DNA from: Mycolicibacterium senegalense
GTDB taxonomy: Bacteria > Actinomycetota > Actinomycetes > Mycobacteriales > Mycobacteriaceae
NCBI RefSeq assembly: GCF_019645875.1
Contig: NZ_CP081000.1
Coordinates: forward strand, 2,790,001 to 2,854,000
Reading direction: 5' to 3'
Length of the DNA: 64,000 nt
Program-made: the position numbers and the translations under genes
Part shown: positions 8,010 to 16,272 of the stretch, piece after piece
Layout: the number at the start of each line of letters is the position of its first letter
How positions within the stretch are numbered: position 1 is the stretch's first letter
Notes under the pieces: model-generated
The model's database searches: none
What the model was told of the DNA's origin: nothing
What the model saw: only the letters and a program-made list of their open reading frames with translations

Positions 8010-8582
8010 GTGGCAGTGGCAGCGGGCAGACTTGGGCTGTTGGAATGGCTCTCCGACGATGCACTGGCCCGCCGCGCTCAACGTGGCGACGCGGAGGCCT
8101 TCGACGCATTGGTGGTGCGCCACGCGCCAGCCCTGCACCGGTTCGTAGCAAACACATGCCCGGACCGCGACGAGTGCGATGACATCGTGCAGGAGACGTT
8201 CATCACGGCGTGGAAGGCGCTGCCCACGTTCGCGTTTCGGTCGCAGTTCCGTACCTGGTTGTATTCGCTGGCTTCCCGCAGAACCGTCGACGCGCTTCGC
8301 CGCCGGCGCCCGCAGACCGGGCTCGACTCGACCGCGGACACCCCGGACCTCACGCCGGGGCCAGGCCAACGCGCGCTGGCCGGAGATTTCATGGCGGCAC
8401 TCAATCGTGAACTGGCCCTACTGCCCTATCCAGCGCGGGCGGCGTGGTGGCTGCGCGAGGTGTACGACCTGCCCCTCTCAGAGATCGCCACCGTGTTGCA
8501 CACCACCGAGGGATCCGCGCGGGGCCACCTGCAACGCACCCGAAAGCGGCTCGCCGCGGCGCTTGAGGAGTTCCGCCCATGA
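8010..8582 (+). CDS. ECF-type RNA polymerase sigma factor
   Basis: 190 residues. Region 2 spans about 17-80, with D-A-L-A-R-R-A-Q-R-G-D-A-E-A-F, D-D-I-V-Q-E-T-F near 60 and W-L-Y-S-L-A. Region 4 spans about 130-185, with L-P-L-S-E-I-A-T-V-L-H-T-T-E-G-S-A-R-G-H-L-Q-R as its helix-turn-helix. The start is GTG 8010; no better one is visible. It overlaps the next gene by 4 nt and is divergent from the Asp23 operon, so it probably drives that envelope-stress operon; this is inference from position. No zinc anti-sigma gene is adjacent. Confidence 0.85.
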   Translation: MAVAAGRLGLLEWLSDDALARRAQRGDAEAFDALVVRHAPALHRFVANTCPDRDECDDIVQETFITAWKALPTFAFRSQFRTWLYSLASRRTVDALRRRRPQTGLDSTADTPDLTPGPGQRALAGDFMAALNRELALLPYPARAAWWLREVYDLPLSEIATVLHTTEGSARGHLQRTRKRLAAALEEFRP

Positions 8583-9181
8583 CTGCGTCGAAGCAATCGG
8601 TCCGGCCCGGCGACTATGCATCGGGCATCGCGTCACGTAACACTGGAGGGTGGATGCGTAGCACAGCCACGGACGATTACGACGCCGTCGAACAGTCGAC
8701 GGCGTGGATCGCCGATGCCACGCGCAACCTGGCGGGGCTGCAATCCTCACCCGAGGTGGGCGCAAACCACGCGGTCGATCCGCGCTGGGGAGAGGGCAGC
8801 TCAGCCCTCGACCGCCTCCGCACCACCATCGCTCATCACATCGCCGCGCTACCACGCCAAGGGCGCCCAATTCACAGTGATCGCACCGGGATCAGCATCA
8901 CGCATCTGGCGCTGGCCAAAGTGCTGACGTGGCACCTGGCCGAACCCGCCGCTGCCGCTGAGGCGGCAGTCGCCGACGTCGAGGTGCAGGTTGACGGTTA
9001 CGCCGTTTCCGAGGTGCATATCCATCTGGTGGCAGTCGGCGCCGACCCGCGTGACAACACTTACCTACACGACGGAGACAGGCTGCGCGAGCACGCGGCG
9101 GCTGTCCTCGCCGAGATAATCGGGGACACCCCTCATATCACGCTGACATGGGAAGACATTGCTCTGCCGCCCGAGGCGTAG
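8579..9181 (+). CDS. Asp23-like protein co-translated with the ECF sigma factor
   Basis: 200 residues, soluble, no Cys-based zinc site and no membrane helix. The C-terminal part (about 125-200) reads V-A-D-V-E-V-Q-V-D-G-Y-A-V-S-E-V-H-I-H-L, then L-R-E-H-A-A-A-V-L-A-E-I-I and a last strand, like a degenerate Asp23 domain. The N-terminal 70 residues are low-complexity. ATGA overlap with the sigma gene. This slot usually holds an anti-sigma factor, so this protein may sense envelope state or bind the sigma factor; that is untested inference. An internal ATG at 8654 is an alternative start. Confidence 0.6.
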   Translation: MTASKQSVRPGDYASGIASRNTGGWMRSTATDDYDAVEQSTAWIADATRNLAGLQSSPEVGANHAVDPRWGEGSSALDRLRTTIAHHIAALPRQGRPIHSDRTGISITHLALAKVLTWHLAEPAAAAEAAVADVEVQVDGYAVSEVHIHLVAVGADPRDNTYLHDGDRLREHAAAVLAEIIGDTPHITLTWEDIALPPEA

Positions 9182-9243
9182 CCGAAGCTTCTGTTCGAGA
9201 AGCGAAACCATGCGCGGTGCGACGCGGTCTCGGGGCTTGGCGA

Positions 9244-10005
9244 TTACCCTTCCTTCGCCCCGATCAACGCTTCAGAGATCACGTCGGTCGCCTTCTTCAG
9301 GGCGGGAACGGCGCGGGCGATCAGATCCTTGTTCACTCGAGCTGATGGGCCGGAAATGCCGATCGCCATGGGAGTCGGAGCACCAGGAACCGCCATCGCC
9401 ACGGAGCGAACACCGATCTCCAGTTCCTCATCGTCGACCGCGTAACCGTCGGCGCGCACCCGCTCGACGTTCGCGAACACCGCGGAAAGGGTCGATGCAC
9501 TGTTGTCGGTCGGTGCCGGAAGTCCGGACTGAGTAACAAGTTTCAATATGCGTGCGTCGTCCAACTCACCCAGCACCGCCTTGCCCACACCGGACGTGTG
9601 CAGACCGACGCGCTTGCCGACCTCGTTGTTCGTCTGCATCAGCCGCGGAGACGGAACCTGTCCGGTGTAGATCACCATGTCACCATCGAGTACCGCGAGA
9701 CTGGCCGTCTCCGACAGTTCGTCGACCAATGACTGCAGCACCGGACCGGCGACGGCGCCCAACTGCCGGTTCGCAACTTCACCGAGCCGAATCAGCCTCG
9801 GGCCCAACGCATAGCGACGGTTTGGCAGTTGGCGCACATAGCCAAGTCCGACCAGTGTGCGCAGCAGCCGGTGAATCGTCGGCGGCGGCAACGGGGACTC
9901 TGCTGACAACTCCGTCAGTGAGCACTCCCCGCCGGCGCGTCCGATCAATTCCATCAGCTCGAACGCGCGCTCCACCGACTGAACGCCGCCCGCTCTTTCC
10001 GCCAT
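9244..10005 (-). CDS. IclR-family regulator of the ureide cluster (AllR-like)
   Basis: 253 residues, the standard IclR length. The winged HTH is at about 8-65 (VQSVERAFELM...TIHRLLRTLVGLGYV). The effector domain carries the usual G-K-A-V-L-G near 147 and the E-E-L-E-I-G-V-R-S-V-A segment near 193. Start ATG 10005 has a GGAG site. It is divergent from the DUF6986-allE genes. In E. coli the IclR-type AllR responds to allantoin and glyoxylate; here the effector is inferred. Its likely binding sites are the TTCC-N7-GGAA palindromes at 10082, 10150, 14646 and 14776. Confidence 0.85.
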   Translation of the reverse strand: MAERAGGVQSVERAFELMELIGRAGGECSLTELSAESPLPPPTIHRLLRTLVGLGYVRQLPNRRYALGPRLIRLGEVANRQLGAVAGPVLQSLVDELSETASLAVLDGDMVIYTGQVPSPRLMQTNNEVGKRVGLHTSGVGKAVLGELDDARILKLVTQSGLPAPTDNSASTLSAVFANVERVRADGYAVDDEELEIGVRSVAMAVPGAPTPMAIGISGPSARVNKDLIARAVPALKKATDVISEALIGAKEG

Positions 10006-10081
10006 ACATCCACTCCTGGCCGACGTGTGTCATTTCGTGCCGTTCAACGACGGTCGTTCCATTCAACACATCCAAAATCTG

Positions 10082-10096
10082 TTCCGCAATACGGAA
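10082..10096. promoter_or_regulatory. Putative IclR operator TTCCG-N5-CGGAA
   Basis: Perfect 5-bp arms, 77 bp upstream of the IclR start and 111 bp upstream of the DUF6986 start. It shares its sequence pattern and spacer length with three other sites in this cluster. Confidence 0.65.
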
Positions 10097-10149
10097 TAAC
10101 TTCCGGCAAGCTCGCGGGGGGACGTGTACTTTTCCACCGCCGCGCAGTA

Positions 10150-10164
10150 AACTCCACGATGTGG
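10150..10164. promoter_or_regulatory. Putative IclR operator CTCCA-N5-TGGAA
   Basis: One mismatch in the outer base of the left arm; otherwise the same motif as 10082-10096. It is centred 68 bp from the first site (between six and seven helical turns) and ends 42 bp before the GTG of the DUF6986 gene. Confidence 0.6.
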
Positions 10165-10206
10165 AATTTGTGCTCCACAGAAACTTCCAAGCTGAGGGGG
10201 ACGCGC

Positions 10207-11484
10207 GTGACACGACGCCTCGATGACTCGGTGCTGGCCGATGTCGACCGCCGCCTCTCGGCCGCCGACCAACGACTGGCGACCCACTACCCCGGTGACG
10301 ACGGCCGTCGGCAGCCCGTCCACACCGTCTACGTTCCGGGCAACCGGTACTCGGCGACGGTGCCTGCCGACTGGGGAGCCAGCGCTCTCACGGCGGCGAA
10401 AGACGCAGGCGGGCTCGACGCGGTGGCTGCGCTCGTCGACGCGAGCAGCGGAACCGACTGTGCGCCAGAGACGCTGGCAGCACTGGTCGAGGCCAAGCTG
10501 GCCACCGAGCCGCTCGAAGATCTCCGCATCGACTTCGAGGACGGCTACGGAACCTTCGACGACGCGACAGAAGACGCCGATGTCGCACGGGCGATCGCGG
10601 CACTGCGCGTCGCTATCGATGCAGGCGCCTCGACGCCGTTCGTCGGCACCCGGTTCAAATGCTTCGAAGCAGGCACCCGGGCGCGCGGATTGCGCACGCT
10701 CGACATGTTCGTCAGCGGGCTCGTCGAATCCGGTGGTCTCCCCGACGGCCTCACCCTCACCCTCCCCAAGGTGACCTCGGTCGACCAGGTCGAGGCGATG
10801 GTCGCAGTCGCGAGCGCGCTCGAACGTGCAAATGGACTGCCGGACGGTCGTATTCGCTTCGAGGTGCAGGTCGAGACACCGCAGGCCATCCTCGGCGCCG
10901 ACGGCCGCGCACCCGTCGCGCAGTTCATCCACGCCGGCCAGGGTCGCGTCAGCTCACTGCATTACGGGACCTACGACTACTCTGCGTCGCTCGGCATCGC
11001 CGCCGCCTACCAGTCGATGGAGCATCCGGCCGCCGACCACGCCAAGAACGTCATGCAACTCGCGGTCGCGGGCACCGGCGTCCACATGTCCGACGGCTCG
11101 ACCAACATCCTGCCCGTCGGCGATCCGGACAACATCACCATGGCATGGAAGCTCCATGCCCGCCTGGTCCGGCGCCACCTGGAACGCGGCATCTACCAGG
11201 GCTGGGACATGCACCCCGCCCAACTCGTCACCCGCTACCTGGCGACCTACGCGTTCTACCGCGGCGCCTTCACCCCGGCCGCGACACGGCTGCGCAACTA
11301 CGTCCACCAGCTCGACTCCACCGTGATGGACGAGCCGGCTACCGCCCGCGCACTCGCCAACGTGATCCATCGCGGCGCGGTATGCGGCGCCCTCACCACC
11401 GAGGAGATCGAGACCGCCACCGATCTCCCTACGTCCACCGTGCGCGACATCGCGCTCGGCCGCACAACCAGGAGCAATCAGTGA
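10207..11484 (+). CDS. DUF6986 family HpcH/HpaI-aldolase-like protein of ureide catabolism
   Basis: 425 residues. The pattern is that of the phosphoenolpyruvate/pyruvate-type CitE/HpcH barrel: RIDFEDGYG at about 107-115, LPKV near 186, EVQVETPQAIL with E223, and GTYDYSASLG with D257 as likely metal ligands. Family members cleave or form C-C bonds next to a carboxylate, often with glyoxylate. Position in a ureide cluster suggests a reaction with glyoxylate or a ureidoglycolate derivative, but no activity is established to my knowledge. GTG 10207 follows GAGGGGG. It overlaps allE by 4 nt. Confidence 0.75.
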   Translation: MTRRLDDSVLADVDRRLSAADQRLATHYPGDDGRRQPVHTVYVPGNRYSATVPADWGASALTAAKDAGGLDAVAALVDASSGTDCAPETLAALVEAKLATEPLEDLRIDFEDGYGTFDDATEDADVARAIAALRVAIDAGASTPFVGTRFKCFEAGTRARGLRTLDMFVSGLVESGGLPDGLTLTLPKVTSVDQVEAMVAVASALERANGLPDGRIRFEVQVETPQAILGADGRAPVAQFIHAGQGRVSSLHYGTYDYSASLGIAAAYQSMEHPAADHAKNVMQLAVAGTGVHMSDGSTNILPVGDPDNITMAWKLHARLVRRHLERGIYQGWDMHPAQLVTRYLATYAFYRGAFTPAATRLRNYVHQLDSTVMDEPATARALANVIHRGAVCGALTTEEIETATDLPTSTVRDIALGRTTRSNQ

Positions 11485-12308
11485 CCCCCCCAGTGACCAA
11501 AGCGTCCTACTACACGCCCCGCGGCGGCCTGCCGCCGCAGACCGATCTGCTGACCGACCGCGCCATCGTCACTGAGGCCTACACGGTGATCCCGCGCGGC
11601 GTCCTCTCCGACATCGTCACCTCGGTGTTCCCGGAGTGGACCGACACCCGCGCCTGGATCATCAACCGCCCGCTCGCCGGTGGCGCGACCACGTACTACC
11701 AGGCGATCGTCGAGGTCAAGCCGGGCGGCGGGGCGCAGCGTCCCGAGCCGCAGCCCGAGGTGCAGAGCTTTCTGTTCGTCACCTCCGGTGCCCTCACCGT
11801 CGAGGCGGCAGGTCAATCGCAGACCCTCACCGAGGGCGGCTTCGCCTACCTTCCGGCAGGCACCGAATGGTCGGCCCACAACAACGGTGACGCCGACGCG
11901 ACATTCGTCTGGATCCGCAAGCGCTACGAGGCCATCGAGGGCCACACCCCGTCGGTCAAGTTCGGCAACGAGCAGGACATCGAACCGTCGGCCATGCCCG
12001 ACACCGACGGTAAATGGCGCACCACGCGCATGCTCGACCCGCAGGACCTCGCCTACGACATGCACGTCAACATCGTCACGTTCGAGCCGGGCGGGACCAT
12101 TCCGTTCGCAGAGACCCACGTGATGGAACACGGCCTGCTGATGCTCGAAGGCAAGGCCGTCTATCACCTCAACGGCGACTGGGTCGAGGTGCAGGCCGGC
12201 GACTTCCTGTCGCTGCGCGCCTTCTGCCCGCAGGCCTGCTACGCGGGTGGGCCGTCGAACTTCCGCTACCTGCTGTACAAAGACGTCAACCGCCAGGTCA
12301 TGCTCTGA
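11481..12308 (+). CDS. allE: (S)-ureidoglycine aminohydrolase
   Basis: 275 residues, bicupin. It converts ureidoglycine to (S)-ureidoglycolate and ammonia, following allantoate amidohydrolase. The C-terminal cupin keeps the Mn-binding set E211-T-H213-x3-H217 and Q251, matching the ligands known from the plant and E. coli enzymes. The N-terminal cupin (about 70-145) is the structural one. The start GTG 11481 overlaps the stop of the DUF6986 gene (GTGA), indicating coupled translation. A strong terminator follows. Confidence 0.88.
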   Translation: MTPPVTKASYYTPRGGLPPQTDLLTDRAIVTEAYTVIPRGVLSDIVTSVFPEWTDTRAWIINRPLAGGATTYYQAIVEVKPGGGAQRPEPQPEVQSFLFVTSGALTVEAAGQSQTLTEGGFAYLPAGTEWSAHNNGDADATFVWIRKRYEAIEGHTPSVKFGNEQDIEPSAMPDTDGKWRTTRMLDPQDLAYDMHVNIVTFEPGGTIPFAETHVMEHGLLMLEGKAVYHLNGDWVEVQAGDFLSLRAFCPQACYAGGPSNFRYLLYKDVNRQVML

Positions 12309-12311
12309 CAG

Positions 12312-12346
12312 ACGAAACGGGCGCCCCGCCGGGGCGCCCGTTTCGT
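12312..12346. terminator. Bidirectional intrinsic terminator, 16-bp perfect stem
   Basis: ACGAAACGGGCGCCCC, a 3-nt loop (GCC) and its exact complement. It lies between the convergent allE and racemase genes, and with A/T-rich outer bases at both ends it can serve both strands. Confidence 0.85.
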
Positions 12347-12359
12347 TGAACTCGTTGGC

Positions 12360-13082
12360 CTACAACTGAAATGGCCACCCGGTGACCTTCTTCTCGCGCG
12401 GAGTCGCGTAAGTGCGCACCTTCGACGTGGACAGGCCCATCCGCACCAGCCCTTCGGCGATCGTGACCGCCGAGCGGACCCCGTCGACGATCGGGACGCC
12501 GGTCGCCGCCCTCACCTTCTCCTCGAGTTCGGCCATGCCGCCACAGCCCAGACAGATCACTTCGGCGTGATCGTTCTCGACTGCCTCTCGCGCCTGACGC
12601 ACGATCGCCTCGACCGCCCGATCCGGATCCGACTCCAGTTCCAGCACCCCTAGCCCAGACGCCCGCACAGACGCGCATCGGGCGTCCAGACCCGCCAGCT
12701 TGAGCCGGTCTTCGATCAGCGGGACGGTGCGGTCGAGGGTGGTCACGACCGAGTACTTGTGCCCCAGATACATCGCAGTCGACGCGGCCGCCTCCGTGAT
12801 GTCCACCACCGGGACGGTGAGCAACTCCTGCAGACCTTCCCGGCCGTGCTCTCCGTAGCCGGCCTGGATCACCGCGTCGAAAGGCTCGGGGTACGACGTG
12901 ATGGCGTCCATGACGGCGATTGCCGCGAGATAGCTCTCGAAGTTTCCTTCGCACGAGTCCGCTCCGAAACGCGGTGTGATTCCGACGATCTCGGTGCCCG
13001 GCGACGCGACACCGCGCGCAGAGTCAGCAATCGCATCGGTCATCGAGACCGTCGTGTTGACGTTGGCTACCAGGATTCTCAT
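12360..13082 (-). CDS. Asp/Glu/hydantoin racemase family protein (allantoin racemase-like)
   Basis: 240 residues. Homologues such as HpxA interconvert allantoin enantiomers using two cysteines, one per half. The second (C180 in CLGCGGM) is present. At the first position, where relatives have A-C-F-G-D-P-G, this protein has A74-G75-Y-G-E-H-G, so the cysteine appears to be Gly. That suggests either a different chemistry (a single-Cys enzyme like the arylmalonate decarboxylase branch) or another acid/base residue. It lies 9 bp downstream of the permease, clearly one operon. Confidence 0.75.
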   Translation of the reverse strand: MRILVANVNTTVSMTDAIADSARGVASPGTEIVGITPRFGADSCEGNFESYLAAIAVMDAITSYPEPFDAVIQAGYGEHGREGLQELLTVPVVDITEAAASTAMYLGHKYSVVTTLDRTVPLIEDRLKLAGLDARCASVRASGLGVLELESDPDRAVEAIVRQAREAVENDHAEVICLGCGGMAELEEKVRAATGVPIVDGVRSAVTIAEGLVRMGLSTSKVRTYATPREKKVTGWPFQL

Positions 13083-13091
13083 GGCGCTTCC

Positions 13092-14597
13092 CTAGTGCGT
13101 GCTCGCCACGGCGATCGGCTCGCCGGAAACATCGTTGAACGGTCCACGACGGTCCGCGACCACCAGGTACACGATTGCACCGAGGCCGGCGCCGATGAAC
13201 CAGGAGAACTCAGAGACAATCGCGAACGCCGGAACGAATGCCAGCAGCAGCGCTACTACCGCCGTGATGACGAGGGCGACCACGGCACGGACATTGACGC
13301 CCTTCGCGTACTGGTATTCACCGTCCGCGTCCGTCGTGAACAGGGCCAGGACGTTGATATTGGAACGGCGCACCAGCCAGTAGTCGGCCATGATGATGCC
13401 GAACAGCGGACCGAGAATGGCGCCGAGCCCACCCAGGAAGTAGTTGATGACGGCAGGCGCGTTGTACAGGTTCCAGGGCAGGATCACCAGGCCGATGACG
13501 GCCGAGATGAGTGCTGCGCGACGGAAGTTGAGGTGCTTCGGGAAGAGGTTGTTGAGCGCATAGATGGGTGCGACGAAGTTGGCCATCATGTTGACCGCGA
13601 CGGTCAAAATCAGCAGCGCGAGCGCCGCAAGCACCAGCAGCAGGGTGTTCGGGACTTCCTTGACGATGTCGGCGGGCGCCTCGATGATGCGTCCGTCGAT
13701 GCGGAACTGAGCACCCGCCAGGGTGATGACGATGCCGCCGAATACCAGCATGTTGAGCGGGATGCCCCAGAAGTTGCCCTTCACGATCGCCCGCTTCGAC
13801 GTCGCGTTGCGGGTGAAGTCGCAGAAGTTGAGCACGAATGTGCCGTAGATCGCGACCCACAGACTGGCGCCGCCGATGATCTTCAGCCACATGTCGCCGC
13901 CGGTCAGTGAATCAGGCGTCGCCCACGCGATGGACCAGTCGGCGTTGTTGAGCATCCAGATCGCAAGCGCGACCATCGTGATCAGAATGACCGGACCGGC
14001 GAACGCCTCGTACTTGCGGATCATCTCCATGCCGTAGCTGACGATGACCACCTGGACCACCCACAGCGCGATGAACGAGATCCAGCCCAGCGTCGACAAT
14101 CCCAGGAAGCTGTTCGAGTCGAGGCTCTGTGCCGATGGTGTCAGCGCGATGATCAAGATGCGCAGCACCACGGATGCGAGGTAGGTCTGGATGCCGAACC
14201 ACGCGATCGCCACCGCGCCGCGGATGACGGCGGGGATCTGCGCTCCGCGGATGCCAAAGGCGATGCGACTCATCACCGGGAACGGGACGCCGGTCTTCTC
14301 CCCCATGAACCCGGAGAGGCTGAGCAGTAAGAAAAGGAAGGCGCCGCCGAGTCCGAGCGCCAGCAGGATCTGCCACCCACCGAGGCCGAGGGCGAACAGA
14401 CCGATGGCGAACGAATAGTTGCCCAGGCTGTGTACGTCATTGGCCCACAACGTGAAGATGTTGTAGGCGCCCCAACGTCGACCCTCGCGCTTGGTGGGCG
14501 CCAGATCGGCGTTGTACAGATGCGGACTCACGTCGGCGAACGGGGTGGCATCGGTACGGTTGGAGTCGCCGATGAGCCCGGTGGACTCTGTGCTCAT
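13092..14597 (-). CDS. NCS1-family nucleobase/allantoin permease
   Basis: 501 residues with about 12 membrane helices. NCS1 landmarks include the N-terminal W-G-A-Y-N-I-F-T-L-W-A-N-D-V-H-S-L-G-N-Y block near 42-61 and G-V-P-F-P-V in helix 3. Members symport allantoin, hydantoins, uracil or cytosine with Na+ or H+. The ureide context points to allantoin, as for PucI/PucJ-type transporters. ATG 14597 is chosen; a GTG at 14612 is in frame. It is divergent from allB across a spacer with two IclR-type sites. Confidence 0.85.
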   Translation of the reverse strand: MSTESTGLIGDSNRTDATPFADVSPHLYNADLAPTKREGRRWGAYNIFTLWANDVHSLGNYSFAIGLFALGLGGWQILLALGLGGAFLFLLLSLSGFMGEKTGVPFPVMSRIAFGIRGAQIPAVIRGAVAIAWFGIQTYLASVVLRILIIALTPSAQSLDSNSFLGLSTLGWISFIALWVVQVVIVSYGMEMIRKYEAFAGPVILITMVALAIWMLNNADWSIAWATPDSLTGGDMWLKIIGGASLWVAIYGTFVLNFCDFTRNATSKRAIVKGNFWGIPLNMLVFGGIVITLAGAQFRIDGRIIEAPADIVKEVPNTLLLVLAALALLILTVAVNMMANFVAPIYALNNLFPKHLNFRRAALISAVIGLVILPWNLYNAPAVINYFLGGLGAILGPLFGIIMADYWLVRRSNINVLALFTTDADGEYQYAKGVNVRAVVALVITAVVALLLAFVPAFAIVSEFSWFIGAGLGAIVYLVVADRRGPFNDVSGEPIAVASTH

Positions 14598-14645
14598 GGA
14601 CACGCCTGTCACGGTCGGGGCGTCGGCGTCACGCCGTCGCTATTA

Positions 14646-14660
14646 TTCCATCATGTGGAA
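14646..14660. promoter_or_regulatory. Putative IclR operator TTCCA-N5-TGGAA
   Basis: Perfect 5-bp arms, 49 bp upstream of the permease start. A further TTCCA half-site follows at 14667-14671. Same motif as at 10082 and 10150. Confidence 0.7.
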
Positions 14661-14775
14661 GTAATATTCCACAGGTACGATAAGTAAGTCGTATCCCAGT
14701 GCCCCTGTCAAGCCTTGGATCCGATTGACTGTGTCGACGCTCACACCTAGAGTCGCTCGAAGAGTGGAGTTTCAA

Positions 14776-14790
14776 TTCCGCAATGAGGAA
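14776..14790. promoter_or_regulatory. Putative IclR operator TTCCG-N5-AGGAA
   Basis: Arms match at four of five positions. It ends 27 bp before the allB ATG, within or just downstream of the promoter, consistent with repression. Confidence 0.65.
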
Positions 14791-14817
14791 TTATTCTCGT
14801 AGTAACGGAGACTGCCC

Positions 14818-16185
14818 ATGACCGCCGCTGCCCCAACGCAGTCACATCAACCCGATTTCGACCTGGTGGTCCGCGGCGAGCGCACCCTGACGACAGCGGG
14901 GATCGTGGCCCGCGAGATCGGCATACGCGACGGTCGCGTCGTGGCGATCGAGCCGCTCGGCAGCGGCCTCACCGGCGCCGAGGTCATCACGCTCAGCGAT
15001 GAGCAGGTCATGATCCCCGGCTTGGTCGACACCCATGTGCACGTCAATGAGCCGGGACGAACTGAGTGGGAGGGGTTCGACTCCGCTACCCGCGCAGCGG
15101 CAGCGGGCGGTGTGACCACCCTGATCGACATGCCGCTCAACTCGATTCCACCGACGGTCAACGTCGAGGCACTCAACGCCAAGCGCGCGGCGGCAGCGGG
15201 CAAGATTCACATCGACGTCGGCTTCTGGGGCGGCGCGATCCCCGGCAACACCGGCGATCTACGCGGTCTGCACGACGACGGCGTGTTCGGCTTCAAATGC
15301 TTCCTGCTGCACTCCGGTGTCGATGAATTCCCGCATCTCGATGCCGATGAGATGGAGAAGGACATGGCCGTACTGGCCGGCTTCGACTCCATGATGATCG
15401 TGCACGCCGAGGACTCCCGCGCGATCGACCATGCGCCCACCGCCGAGGGCGACCGGTACAGTCGCTTCCTCGCGTCGCGGCCGCGCGGCGCTGAGAACGT
15501 GGCGATCGCCGAAGTCATCGAACGCGCTCGGTGGACCGGTGCCCGTGCGCACATCCTGCACCTGTCGTCGTCGGACGCACTGCCGATGATCGCGACGGCC
15601 AAGCGCGACGGGGTCAGGATCACCGTCGAGACATGTCCTCATTACCTGACACTGCTGGCCGAGGAAATCCCGAACGGCGCGACCGCATTCAAGTGCTGTC
15701 CACCGATCCGTGAGGCGTCGAACCGGGAGCTTTTGTGGCAGGGCCTGCTCGACGGCACGATCGACTGCATCGTCTCTGACCACTCACCGTCCACGATCGA
15801 CCTGAAGGACGTCGAAAACGGCGACTTCGGCGTCGCATGGGGCGGTGTCGCCTCCCTGCAGCTCGGCCTGTCGTTGATCTGGACCGAGGCCAAGCGTCGC
15901 GGCGTGGAACTTTCGCAGGTGCTCGATTGGATGGCGGCCAAACCTGCCGAGCTCGCCGGGTTGAACAACAAGGGCAAGATCGCGCTCGGCTACGACGCCG
16001 ATTTCGCGATTTTCGAGCCCGAATCGGCACAGGTCGTCGACGTGCACAAGCTGCATCACAAGAATCCGATCAGCCCCTACGACGGGCGTGCACTCGCCGG
16101 CGTCGTGACAGGCACCTGGTTGCGCGGCAAGAAGGTCGACTTCCAGACCGCGCAGGGCCGCATGCTGCGCCGCGGCGGCGTGTAG
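14818..16185 (+). CDS. allB: Allantoinase
   Basis: 455 residues. It hydrolyses allantoin to allantoate in the cytoplasm. The dinuclear metal centre of the cyclic amidohydrolase family is intact: D-T-H73-V-H75, the carboxylated lysine K160 in GFKCF, H196 in VHAED, H248 in LHLSS and D321 in SDHSPS. The C-terminus has the usual G-K-I-A-L-G-Y-D-A-D-F. ATG 14818 follows GGAG. It is divergent from the permease-racemase operon. No allantoate amidohydrolase or allantoicase gene is in the window, so the next step must be encoded elsewhere. Confidence 0.93.
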   Translation: MTAAAPTQSHQPDFDLVVRGERTLTTAGIVAREIGIRDGRVVAIEPLGSGLTGAEVITLSDEQVMIPGLVDTHVHVNEPGRTEWEGFDSATRAAAAGGVTTLIDMPLNSIPPTVNVEALNAKRAAAAGKIHIDVGFWGGAIPGNTGDLRGLHDDGVFGFKCFLLHSGVDEFPHLDADEMEKDMAVLAGFDSMMIVHAEDSRAIDHAPTAEGDRYSRFLASRPRGAENVAIAEVIERARWTGARAHILHLSSSDALPMIATAKRDGVRITVETCPHYLTLLAEEIPNGATAFKCCPPIREASNRELLWQGLLDGTIDCIVSDHSPSTIDLKDVENGDFGVAWGGVASLQLGLSLIWTEAKRRGVELSQVLDWMAAKPAELAGLNNKGKIALGYDADFAIFEPESAQVVDVHKLHHKNPISPYDGRALAGVVTGTWLRGKKVDFQTAQGRMLRRGGV

Positions 16186-16272
16186 CCACCAAACCCCTCC
16201 TCGCACTCGGCGACGCAGGCATCGCGCACACTGGGAACACGCAGCCGACGCCATGGAGGAACGATTCCGGAT

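Noticed and set aside
10659..11480. Possible N-terminal extension of allE, running 274 codons upstream
   Set aside because: The sequence is a shifted-frame reading of the DUF6986 gene; GTG 11481 starts the real bicupin.
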